Below, one piece after another: positions 7,301 to 13,554 of a stretch of DNA of 14,351 nucleotides. The translations under genes and the position numbers were made by a program. Origin of the DNA: JBFLVQ01 sp040758525 (GTDB taxonomy: Bacteria; Acidobacteriota; Blastocatellia; Chloracidobacteriales; JADJPF01); the NCBI GenBank assembly GCA_040758525.1, contig JBFLVQ010000178.1, forward strand, positions 1-14,351. The letters run 5' to 3'. Numbering within the stretch: position 1 is the first letter of the stretch; each line of letters begins with the position of its first letter. The notes under the pieces were generated by a model that saw only the letters and a list, made by a program, of their open reading frames with translations, was not told the origin of the DNA and made no database searches.

Positions 7301-8207
7301 ACCAGGCTGGAGCACAAAGCCGCCTACTACCTTTCAGGAGGTTGCTGCCAATCGACGTGTAGAGATGTTTCGACGTGCGGTACGCATAGTTAATGCTAGT
7401 AATCTCTTTCCTACCGGTCCCGCGATCAGTCCACAATGTAATACCCCACTTGGAGTCACTATTACATCAGAAAACCCTGTCTATGTTTTTGGCAACTACA
7501 ATGCCCCTGCAGCAGAAGTAAATGATACTGATCAATATCCAGGTCTTAATGTAACGCCAGTGGTAAGCGGTGCCAACGCACCTACCTCACCAGCCAGATA
7601 CAATGGCCAGAACTTTGCCACTTGTGGCAACAATTGTCATGTCCCATCAGCCATTGTTGCTGATGCGATTACATTACTATCGGGCGCCTGTGTTGGCGCA
7701 GCAGATAGTGACTGGAGCACGGCTGATGGTCATGCTGGTTGGTTAGATACACGTAGCTTTGTCACCCCATATCAAGCCGTTGGTTATCGATCTGCGCGTC
7801 ATACGGTTTATCGTTTTGCCTTGGTGAGCGGTTATACACCCAGTTGGTTCCCAGGCTTTTGGGGTAATGCCAATATTCATCAAGGGCCAGAATCAGAATA
7901 TATTTCGGGTGCGCTTAACAACTTCCCACGCTTCTTAGAAGACTGGCGGCACAATGGCAGTGCTGGTCAATTTACCAGTTTTGCTGGTTCATTGATTCGT
8001 ATCTACAAGAGCCATCAAGCCAATGGCGCATTTAAGCGTGTATCAAGTGCCGGTAATCAACCGGAAGTAGATTATGTCTATGTGCCACCAAATCGTGATT
8101 GGATCTTCGATCTAGATTTCAATGCGCCCTGTACATTGCCACCAGGCTCACCATTCCTACAATTGCTAGATCTAAGAGGGTTCCAACAAAGCGTAGTTCA
8201 GCGATAA
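4299..8207 (+). CDS. Giant PilX/GspK-like minor pilin, putative pilus tip protein
   Basis: The 1302-residue product has a PilX-style N-terminus: DKEQG, then SALIIVTLLLALLTIYVTASL. Cleavage after Gly16 would expose Ser17. Mature residue 5 is Ile, so the usual Glu5 is missing, as in GspK-type tip pseudopilins. After the helix comes SDAVAANFEVAQKVGFYTAYSKMEQMSRDF, the PilX pattern. The remaining 1230 or so residues are Gly/Asn/Pro/Thr-rich, with 15 cysteines in the whole protein, and look exported. Near the C-terminus PVYVFGNYNA (about 1059), PSAIVADAITLLSG, ISGALNNFPRFLEDW (about 1200) and YVPPNRDWIFDLDF (about 1260) resemble a conserved ending I associate with large PilX-like proteins of several phyla. 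Usual PilX is about 200 and GspK about 330 residues. It directly follows the PilW-like gene with its own strong ribosome-binding site, and the TPR membrane protein gene follows after 12 nt. It probably caps the pilus and may act as adhesin; no catalytic motif was recognised. Confidence 0.8.
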   Translation: MKALKIFSSATDKEQGSALIIVTLLLALLTIYVTASLTVSTSDAVAANFEVAQKVGFYTAYSKMEQMSRDFSALFLTSPNPRYDTLCRVVIADPTLLNQFRIVKPDVNCPTGSPCTPNYSGRYMSGTNLFDLGWVNAPTPFCIVDVCNPTATPLCNFPIRPPNTTQVSTGEFAGLQGFARRYRMAVTTTSENRGGADVQITRDFDNYLLPLFQFGIFTDSDFELYIPPNWAFGGWVHTNSDFYLTGGNAAGSTPRSTFSRYIFDAGGNLVKTGAQITVAKHIVIGNEKNGSAVANSYMRVFQDATNFVNISTSSSTGGGRAPVNCQGIGDPSFDAAPAGCGSFSGVNPNVRIGVPPLRLPIQNILRANPIELIKRGLPTDLNVAQGSPLVSARYYYKPVLRITLTDYQHQLPRTVLSGDPPTAGSGPFGGVQLDGPDPWLAQNVGAGPGLKTTGPAADPNWYYQEEDSGTPNTLRPIPRGYQPKISDPTNGRPTGARINGNRIHGWIKVEIVRADGRTFDITQEILNLGVTVPYRANTGAAFYYPRAVSAFPPTANLDENSIIHLQRFAAPYTERVIAGLTALPMDPLNPTLDNVGGATGVNFDYYASMALRRYDTNAPASNLRMYGIRDDADTRSTPAGIPDYTTRFTGGSGNNPYNEPQPDPGGYYTHETRVPLPTNNPPQTEIDFRGNGSATRPAAAINVHTHPVAANSLPLSENVNLPKSRATLGNTGAGAVLNADGETTWFIGNQRLVPFPINMYDAREGLPHETANGTPTPVNGLIQNSPTKNGTMNLVEIDMGNLGRLFRGDFDNLFATMGQTPYSTLTGAPLRAQDLRDNIDVNQDNGWIVYTSDRRGDEPLLATNPNIKPGSGAVLPTLGLASVIGDGDYNREDVVWNPGGNPAGNAAALPVQIGGRSGCSAAVPAPVSDNSDIGKSPQDSNNDCWIQTETAANGFSETSPYNNMSDADQYNPPLTYTPALNSYADRRGAMVAMTAVSTNPKPGWSTKPPTTFQEVAANRRVEMFRRAVRIVNASNLFPTGPAISPQCNTPLGVTITSENPVYVFGNYNAPAAEVNDTDQYPGLNVTPVVSGANAPTSPARYNGQNFATCGNNCHVPSAIVADAITLLSGACVGAADSDWSTADGHAGWLDTRSFVTPYQAVGYRSARHTVYRFALVSGYTPSWFPGFWGNANIHQGPESEYISGALNNFPRFLEDWRHNGSAGQFTSFAGSLIRIYKSHQANGAFKRVSSAGNQPEVDYVYVPPNRDWIFDLDFNAPCTLPPGSPFLQLLDLRGFQQSVVQR

Positions 8208-8219
8208 AGGGAGATATAG

Positions 8220-9404
8220 ATGGATTATCAAGATCAACCACCAATAGATAACAATGAGTCAGCCGATTTTGATCCGATCGATATTGAACCGATCGAGAAG
8301 GATAATAACGGAGTGCCAACTGTCTATGAAGTGAATCAAACACTAGCCGAAGTCAGTTTTCTAGAAGGTCATGAATGTGTAGCTAGAAAGAATCGTAGTG
8401 GCGCATTGACTCACTACCGTACTGCTGTCAGTTATGCCCCTAATCGAATCGAGTTCTATCTTAAACTGATAGAAGTACTCGCTGAAGATGCTAGCACTAG
8501 AGCGGAAGCCTTTCAATTGCTCACTAAAGCTATTGAGATTGCACCTAATAATCCAGAATTGCGTGCCAAGCTAGCTGAACTACGCAATGCTCAGGATAGG
8601 CCACGACCAGAGCCAAAGACTACTAATAGAATCACCAGACCGCTTATCAATGAGCCTATCAGATTACGTACTGGCGAACTGTCCAATCAGAATGCCACGG
8701 CAAGAATGGCATCAGACGACTATGAAGCGAGCGAGATCCTTAAAGCAATTGTTGAATTGGAAAACAATCCCAACACTACCCCAATTCATGAAACAAAAAG
8801 AAGGACTCGCTCGCTGCATTCAGGTAACTTAGAGTTTATTCAAGAGAACCAAGATTTCGTTGTATCTCCTGATAAGCAGTCATCAAGGAAGTTTTCCAGA
8901 AGACACTGGATTGTCTTTTCACTAGCGTTTATCGCTGTTATAGCAGGAATTGGCTATCGTATCTTCTCTCAGGCTCAGATCAGGTTGCTCTCACCAGCTA
9001 AGGATATTAGTGCACAACAATTAGAGTTCAGTTGGCAGTGTGATAAGGCGGTTACTTCATTTGTCATCGAAGTCTATGATAAGGACCAATTGGTACTACG
9101 TCAGATCACAGATAAGACCTCTTATAGCCCAGACATCAACCAAAAATTGATCTTCCAAGCTGAACATACTTACCATTGGTTAGTGCTGCCAAATCCAGAT
9201 GTTGAGCAGAAATACTATTTTAAATCTATCGCCCAGACCTTCCATATAACCAGTGCAATGACGCCTGTGGCAGCCGCTCCGGTCACTCCTATAGAGGAAG
9301 CTACACCTAGTAGAAAGATCGAGCCTTCAGCTACTTCGGCGCCTAGTTCAGTACGGTCTACACCAAAGTTGGATAGTCGCGCAGAAGAGGTGCCATTACT
9401 GTGA
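8220..9404 (+). CDS. TPR - transmembrane - beta-sandwich protein of the pilin operon
   Basis: This 394-residue protein is not a named family I can recognise. It lacks a signal peptide. Residues about 41-124 form two or so TPR-like helix pairs (FLEGHECVARKNRSGALTHYRTAVSYAPN, then AFQLLTKAIEIAPNNPELRAKLAEL). Residues 125-228 are polar and probably disordered. A single membrane helix lies at 230-249 after a basic RRHW. Residues about 253-345 read as an immunoglobulin/Fn3-like beta domain (LLSPAKDI, LEFSWQCDKAVTSFVIEVYD, TYHWLV), and the tail is Pro/Ser/Thr-rich. The positive-inside rule places the TPR part in the cytoplasm and the beta domain outside. The ATG has AAGGGAG 6 nt upstream and lies 12 nt after the giant pilin gene, so it is the last gene of the operon. 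It may dock assembly or signalling proteins to the tip complex; that is inference. Confidence 0.75.
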   Translation: MDYQDQPPIDNNESADFDPIDIEPIEKDNNGVPTVYEVNQTLAEVSFLEGHECVARKNRSGALTHYRTAVSYAPNRIEFYLKLIEVLAEDASTRAEAFQLLTKAIEIAPNNPELRAKLAELRNAQDRPRPEPKTTNRITRPLINEPIRLRTGELSNQNATARMASDDYEASEILKAIVELENNPNTTPIHETKRRTRSLHSGNLEFIQENQDFVVSPDKQSSRKFSRRHWIVFSLAFIAVIAGIGYRIFSQAQIRLLSPAKDISAQQLEFSWQCDKAVTSFVIEVYDKDQLVLRQITDKTSYSPDINQKLIFQAEHTYHWLVLPNPDVEQKYYFKSIAQTFHITSAMTPVAAAPVTPIEEATPSRKIEPSATSAPSSVRSTPKLDSRAEEVPLL

Positions 9405-9414
9405 ATCTGTTCTA

Positions 9415-9936
9415 CTAACTTGAGCGATCGAAGCCAAAAAATCGGCGTAGCCGGTGAAAAAATGAGCGTTTCTGATAGAGAGGATTATATTCTGTATTGC
9501 GTGGCTGCACGGTAGCAAATCGGCTCTCCTCGCCACGGTCATAGCTCAGTGCCCCTGCTTGGCGCAAGATCTCTACATTCTCGGTTCGACCAGTTCTGGT
9601 TGCCCACATCAGCGCTGTCTCGCCATTCTCATCTTTTGCATTAAGGTCAGCGCCAGCAGCAATCAATACCCGTAAGTTATCAGGCTTATCTGAGAAGGCA
9701 GCACGCATTAATGCGGTCATGCCAAAGCGATTCTTTACATTTACATCTGCGCCTGCATCTAGTAGCAATCTCAATGTCTCTGTACCGCTACGATTGGCAG
9801 CATAGATAAGTGCGGTGTAGCCATGCTCGTTGTGCGCATTTACATCTGCACCCGCAGACAGCAGTGTTTGTAGAGTAGCGGTCTCGCCCTTGGCAACTGC
9901 CTTAATAAGCGCCTGTCCTTTCTCCTTACTAGTCAT
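9415..9936 (-). CDS. Small ankyrin-repeat protein
   Basis: From the preferred ATG at 9936 the protein has 173 residues. It contains about four ankyrin repeats (roughly 6-34, 38-68, 71-101 and 104-130) with the classic GxTALxxAAxxG and LLxAGADVNxxN pattern. No signal peptide or membrane segment is present, so it should be cytoplasmic. Residues 131-173 are not repeat and end in a basic, aromatic tail (FFHRLRRFFGFDR). Ankyrin repeats bind proteins; the partner is unknown. The start was chosen because AGAAGGA lies 4 nt before this ATG, while an in-frame ATG at 9966 has no ribosome-binding site. It lies 54 nt downstream of the TPR gene on the same strand with no terminator between, so both are probably cotranscribed. 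It converges with the pilin operon, with only 10 nt between the stops. Confidence 0.85.
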   Translation of the reverse strand: MTSKEKGQALIKAVAKGETATLQTLLSAGADVNAHNEHGYTALIYAANRSGTETLRLLLDAGADVNVKNRFGMTALMRAAFSDKPDNLRVLIAAGADLNAKDENGETALMWATRTGRTENVEILRQAGALSYDRGEESRFATVQPRNTEYNPLYQKRSFFHRLRRFFGFDRSS

Positions 9937-9990
9937 AATATCCTTCTTTATCAAGCCCTTACACATTCAATAACCAATACTACACAACTA

Positions 9991-11493
9991 TTAAAAAGGT
10001 GGCGAGAAATAGCGCGTCAGTTCCAGTATGGTAGTAAGCGCGCGTGTTGGGGCAGGATCTTTACCACCGTAGAGTTGAGCGGCACGTACAAATTCATCTG
10101 TCGCTTTACCCCAATCACGTACAGCAGCAAACACCAACCCTGCACAGTAACGTACTTCCGGTAGATCTTTTCGCTCTTCTTCTAACTCCTCATATTGGTT
10201 GAGAGCATTCGTCAAGTACTCTGTAAGCTTAAGCTCATCCAACTTACTCCTCAGGTTGCCAGTGTTATCATCACGACTCAATTCATCGCCAACAAAGAGT
10301 AGGGTCTTATCTGTAAGTGTCATAATTAGGTTTTCTAGTGTACGTGGACAACGGCCTTCGTATTGCTCAAAGGCGTTACGATAATGAGTAAGCGCCGCAC
10401 TACGATCGCCTTTTTGGGTTAGCGCAATAGCAAGGTTCTCATGTGCTAGTGGATAGAAGTTGTCACGTAGTTCAAGTGCCTTACGATAGGCAGCTATTGC
10501 TGGCTCGATCTCGTTATTACCTGCTAAGCTGCCACGCAGTAGATAAGCATTACCCAGATTCAGATAGGCTTCGGCAAAATCGGCCTGTTGTTTGATGGCA
10601 AGCTTAAATTCATTGATCGCCTGGTCATATTCTGTCTGGCTATGATAGAAACGTGCGAGGTTATAATGAGCAAGTGGATAACGGCCACGCTGCTGCTCAA
10701 TGGCCTTTCGAAACAGCGTAGTAGCCTCATTAAGTTGGCCAATGGCTTCATAAACAAGCCCTAAATTGTTGCAGGCTTCGGGATATTTATTGCCACGCTG
10801 TTGTATGGCAAGTTTATAGTGCTCAATTGCACGAGTAAAATCTTTTGCATGCGCATAAGCCATTGCCAGATTGAAATGTGCGGTGGGAAATGGACCTTTA
10901 TGCTCACTAAGGGCATGTTGGTAATGCTCTATCGCCTCCTCTAAATAGCCACTACGATAAAGGGCAACTCCTAGGTTGAGTCGTACTTCGCTGTTGTTGG
11001 GCGATTGGCGTAACACATCTTGGTACTGTTGTAGCGCGGCATCAAACTCACCTATCTGAATCAACGCGTAAGCAAGACCTATTTGAGCATTAAGTTGTTT
11101 AGGTTGCTGAGCTAACACCTGACGATAAAGCTCAATAGCCAGTTTAGGTTGGTTACGCTCAACAAGCCGGTCGGCTCTCACTATAAGCGCGGCTGGTCCA
11201 TTCATAGAAGCTTTGGGAATAGCTTGCCGTGACACTTGGGCAGTCGCTTCACCGACCTGTTGCACGCCATAGCGTTGCCCCAACTCTGTCGCATTGTAGC
11301 GTAATGAACCAGTTGAGTTAGGGTTGAAACGCAAGGAGGTACTGGCACGTAATCGACTGGGTTGCCCTTGCTCAGACTTGCCTGACCCTTCCTGCCCAAA
11401 ACGGGTTTGTGCTTCTACCTTGAGCACAACCATTAATAAAAGTCCTACCACACTAATAGGCAAGTATCTTTTAAATAAAAGAATCTTCATCAT
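9991..11493 (-). CDS. Exported TPR-repeat protein
   Basis: From the ATG at 11493 the protein has 500 residues. It begins with a signal peptide (MMKILLFKR, a hydrophobic core, then KVEA-QT with likely cleavage after Ala28), so it acts in the periplasm or at the outer surface. Residues about 30-90 are Ser/Gly/Gln-rich. About seven to nine TPR repeats follow from about 97 to 395 (for example AIELYRQVLAQQPKQLNAQIGLAYAL). Several central repeats are 35 residues long, with an extra aromatic-Pro joint such as KYPEA, RYPLAH or FYPLAH between units. One repeat has an insertion (RGSLAGNNEIE). The last 100 residues are helical and less regular. A TTG at 11514 could add seven residues, but neither start has a good Shine-Dalgarno and the ATG gives the better signal peptide. 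Divergent from the first kinase, it heads an apparent operon with the ankyrin gene. Function unknown beyond protein-protein binding. Confidence 0.85.
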   Translation of the reverse strand: MMKILLFKRYLPISVVGLLLMVVLKVEAQTRFGQEGSGKSEQGQPSRLRASTSLRFNPNSTGSLRYNATELGQRYGVQQVGEATAQVSRQAIPKASMNGPAALIVRADRLVERNQPKLAIELYRQVLAQQPKQLNAQIGLAYALIQIGEFDAALQQYQDVLRQSPNNSEVRLNLGVALYRSGYLEEAIEHYQHALSEHKGPFPTAHFNLAMAYAHAKDFTRAIEHYKLAIQQRGNKYPEACNNLGLVYEAIGQLNEATTLFRKAIEQQRGRYPLAHYNLARFYHSQTEYDQAINEFKLAIKQQADFAEAYLNLGNAYLLRGSLAGNNEIEPAIAAYRKALELRDNFYPLAHENLAIALTQKGDRSAALTHYRNAFEQYEGRCPRTLENLIMTLTDKTLLFVGDELSRDDNTGNLRSKLDELKLTEYLTNALNQYEELEEERKDLPEVRYCAGLVFAAVRDWGKATDEFVRAAQLYGGKDPAPTRALTTILELTRYFSPPF

Positions 11494-11519
11494 AATAGTA
11501 GTAACTTTACGCAATATTC

Positions 11520-11532
11520 CAGCAGAATGCTG
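11520..11532. promoter_or_regulatory. Short perfect inverted repeat near the TPR gene start site
   Basis: CAGCA-GAA-TGCTG is a perfect 5-bp inverted repeat with a 3-nt centre. It overlaps the predicted transcription start (near 11528) of the minus-strand TPR gene promoter, a typical operator position. No second copy was found in the window, so it may be chance. Confidence 0.25.
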
Positions 11533-11534
11533 AA

Positions 11535-11562
11535 ATTATAACCTAAAAGCTTGTCTTGACTA
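11535..11562 (-). promoter_or_regulatory. Sigma70-like promoter candidate of the TPR-ankyrin operon
   Basis: On the minus strand a perfect TATAAT (11540-11535) is preceded after 16 nt by TAGTCA (11562-11557, 4 of 6 consensus). Transcription would begin near 11528, giving a leader of about 35 nt to the ATG at 11493. That start also lies upstream of the alternative TTG at 11514. Confidence 0.5.
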
Positions 11563-11579
11563 TGACCTTAATATATATT
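11551..11579 (+). promoter_or_regulatory. Sigma70-like promoter candidate of the first kinase gene
   Basis: TTGTCT (11551-11556, 4 of 6) and TATATT (11574-11579, 5 of 6) are separated by exactly 17 nt. Transcription would start near 11586, about 70 nt before the ATG at 11657. Its -35 lies inside the spacer of the divergent promoter for the TPR gene, so the two could exclude each other. A second TATAAT at 11624-11629 lacks a -35. Confidence 0.45.
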
Positions 11580-11656
11580 TGTAGCTGAGTTTTTTGTCGG
11601 TAATCTAAAGTTCAAGTGCGACTTATAATTATAGCTAGCGCTATTTCAGTGAACCT

Positions 11657-13384
11657 ATGAGCCCGACACCGGCCATTGAGCTTACGCTCGGAACAATCAT
11701 CGACAATAAGTACCGCGTAGAATCCTTAATGGGTCAGGGTGGTATGGGCAAAGTTTTTCGTGTCACTCACCTGCAGTTAAACAAGACTTTTGCCTTGAAG
11801 CTAATGAGCTTTGATGACAAAGACACCGATACTAATCGTGTGTTACGCTTTAAGCGCGAGGCAGAGGCACTAGCCCGTATCGCACATCCGAATATTGTTA
11901 TGGTAACTGACTTTGGGGTAATGAGTGTTGAGCAGACTCCTTATATTGTAATGGAATATATTGAGGGGATCACACTGCGCAAGCTATTACGTAACCAAAG
12001 CCAACTCTCCGAGGAGCAGACTATACATATTGCCAAACAGATGTGTGCAGGTCTGCATGAGGCGCATTTACAAGGCATCATACATCGTGATTTGAAGCCA
12101 GAGAATATTATGGTACAACAGTTCGCCGATGGCGAGTTGGTGGTACGTATACTCGATTTTGGTATCGCGAAACTGCTTGAGCGGCCTGGTGAAGTGAGTG
12201 GTGAGAATATTACTGGCAAAGATGCGCCTGGCACACTCAAATACATGGCACCGGAACAGTTTCTCGGTCTGCCTGTGGATGGGCGTACCGATGTCTTTGG
12301 GATCTGTTTGATTATGTATGAGGCTCTTACTGGTGTAGTTGCACCAGTAATGGTTTCACGTGTTAAGCCGGTGCATCATTTGCGCGAGGATATATCACCA
12401 AAACTGAGTGATATAATCCTGCGTGGGCTCTCTACTACCGTACAAGATCGACATGAGACAGCGTTAGAGTTGAAACGGGAATTAGAAGCTTATGAACAAG
12501 GTATTACTGCTGAAGTGCCAGTGTTTTTGGAAAAAGCGACGGGAACGCAAGCTCCTGCCGGTTTGGCTTCTTACCTAGGACAGGGTAATACGGGGCCACT
12601 GCAACCTGCTTTACCTACTCTAGATCAAGCCGCTAATGAGACAGTTAAATTATTGCCAAAACGGCATAACTATTTTATTGCCGCTATCTTCATATTGCTG
12701 TTACTAAGTGGAATAGGTGGGGTGGGATTTTATCGTCTCTATCCTCAACAAGTGCGTCGCCTGCTGGGGTTGACAGAAGAGACTAGTGGAAAGCTGGCGA
12801 CTTCGGCAATTCCACAACTGATCAATATCAAAGGTGGCGAATTTAAGATGGGTACTGACAGTGGTGATGCCTTTGCACGACCACAGCACCAGGTTAGTGT
12901 AGTGCCATTTCAAGTCTCAAAATTCCTTATTACTAACCGTCTATATGCTGAGTTTGTCAAACAGACTGGACAAAGGCCACCCTCATATTGGCAAGGCAAT
13001 ACACCGCCAACCAATATTCTTGAGCAACCGGTTCGTGAGGTGAGTTGGAATGAGGCGAATGCCTATTGTGGTTGGCTTACTAGCCGCACTGGACATAATT
13101 ACCGCTTGCTTTCCGAGAAAGAGTGGGAGTACCTGGCTCGCAATAGTATACAGTTTACTGTGGAAGAGATTTTAGGCGATTATCTAGAATGGACTAGCAC
13201 AGAATTTCATACCTATCCAGGGGCGAAGATAGAGCCGCCCCCTATGGCAGTTCGGACACGTATCTTTCGAGGCAAAACTAACGAGAGTAAAAATGAACCA
13301 CTCACTTACCGTATCTGGCAAACGGAAGACTATACATTCCATTCGCTGGGGTTTCGCGTGGCTTGTGACGATTGCGGGCATTGA
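11657..13384 (+). CDS. Transmembrane Ser/Thr protein kinase with SUMF1/FGE-like domain
   Basis: The 575-residue protein has a complete Hanks-type kinase domain (about 19-280): glycine loop GQGGMG 26-31, Lys48, helix-C Glu68, HRDLKPEN 143-150, DFG 167-169 and APE 198-200, so it should be active. A Thr/Gln/Ala-rich linker (281-335), one membrane helix (339-360) and a domain at about 384-570 follow. That domain shows the SUMF1/formylglycine-generating fold pattern: GGEFKMGT, PVREVSWNEANAYCGWL, YRLLSEKEWEYLAR, GDYLEWTS, RIFRGK and LGFRVA. It is shorter than usual between EYLAR and GDYLEW, and no cysteine lies at the catalytic Cys region before GFR, so it is probably a ligand-binding sensor rather than an oxidase. 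The kinase lies in the cytoplasm and the SUMF1-like part outside. The ATG at 11657 has no Shine-Dalgarno. It diverges from the TPR gene; a second kinase gene follows after about 170 nt. Substrates unknown. Confidence 0.92.
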   Translation: MSPTPAIELTLGTIIDNKYRVESLMGQGGMGKVFRVTHLQLNKTFALKLMSFDDKDTDTNRVLRFKREAEALARIAHPNIVMVTDFGVMSVEQTPYIVMEYIEGITLRKLLRNQSQLSEEQTIHIAKQMCAGLHEAHLQGIIHRDLKPENIMVQQFADGELVVRILDFGIAKLLERPGEVSGENITGKDAPGTLKYMAPEQFLGLPVDGRTDVFGICLIMYEALTGVVAPVMVSRVKPVHHLREDISPKLSDIILRGLSTTVQDRHETALELKRELEAYEQGITAEVPVFLEKATGTQAPAGLASYLGQGNTGPLQPALPTLDQAANETVKLLPKRHNYFIAAIFILLLLSGIGGVGFYRLYPQQVRRLLGLTEETSGKLATSAIPQLINIKGGEFKMGTDSGDAFARPQHQVSVVPFQVSKFLITNRLYAEFVKQTGQRPPSYWQGNTPPTNILEQPVREVSWNEANAYCGWLTSRTGHNYRLLSEKEWEYLARNSIQFTVEEILGDYLEWTSTEFHTYPGAKIEPPPMAVRTRIFRGKTNESKNEPLTYRIWQTEDYTFHSLGFRVACDDCGH

Positions 13385-13454
13385 CATTATTATTTAGAAA
13401 TGATGAGTGATAAGAGTAAATAGTGGCATTATTGCGACCCGGCACGAGATAAGA

Positions 13455-13478
13455 TTAGGGAATATTTCCTAAGTTTTT
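13455..13478 (+). terminator. Candidate intrinsic terminator after the first kinase gene
   Basis: An inverted repeat (13455-13461 with 13466-13472, TTAGG/CCTAA ends, one G-U pair, 4-nt loop) is followed by GTTTTT at 13473-13478. The stem is short and AT-rich, so the terminator would be weak. It lies about 70 nt beyond the kinase stop and about 80 nt before the next kinase gene. Confidence 0.45.
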
Positions 13479-13554
13479 GGAAAAAAATTGATTATCCAAA
13501 GCCCTTTCTTTTTCCACATACTGATCACTTGTCACCATTAATTATTAACGGTTT

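Noticed and set aside
4299..8207. PilY1 identity for the giant protein
   Set aside because: It has a prepilin-like N-terminus and no recognisable PilY1 beta-propeller motif or ordinary signal peptide; PilX/GspK-like is better supported.
13476..13500. Second hairpin (TTTGGA/TCCAAA) as a terminator
   Set aside because: The loop of about 13 nt and six-pair AT-rich stem make it unstable; the neighbouring 13455-13478 structure is the better candidate.
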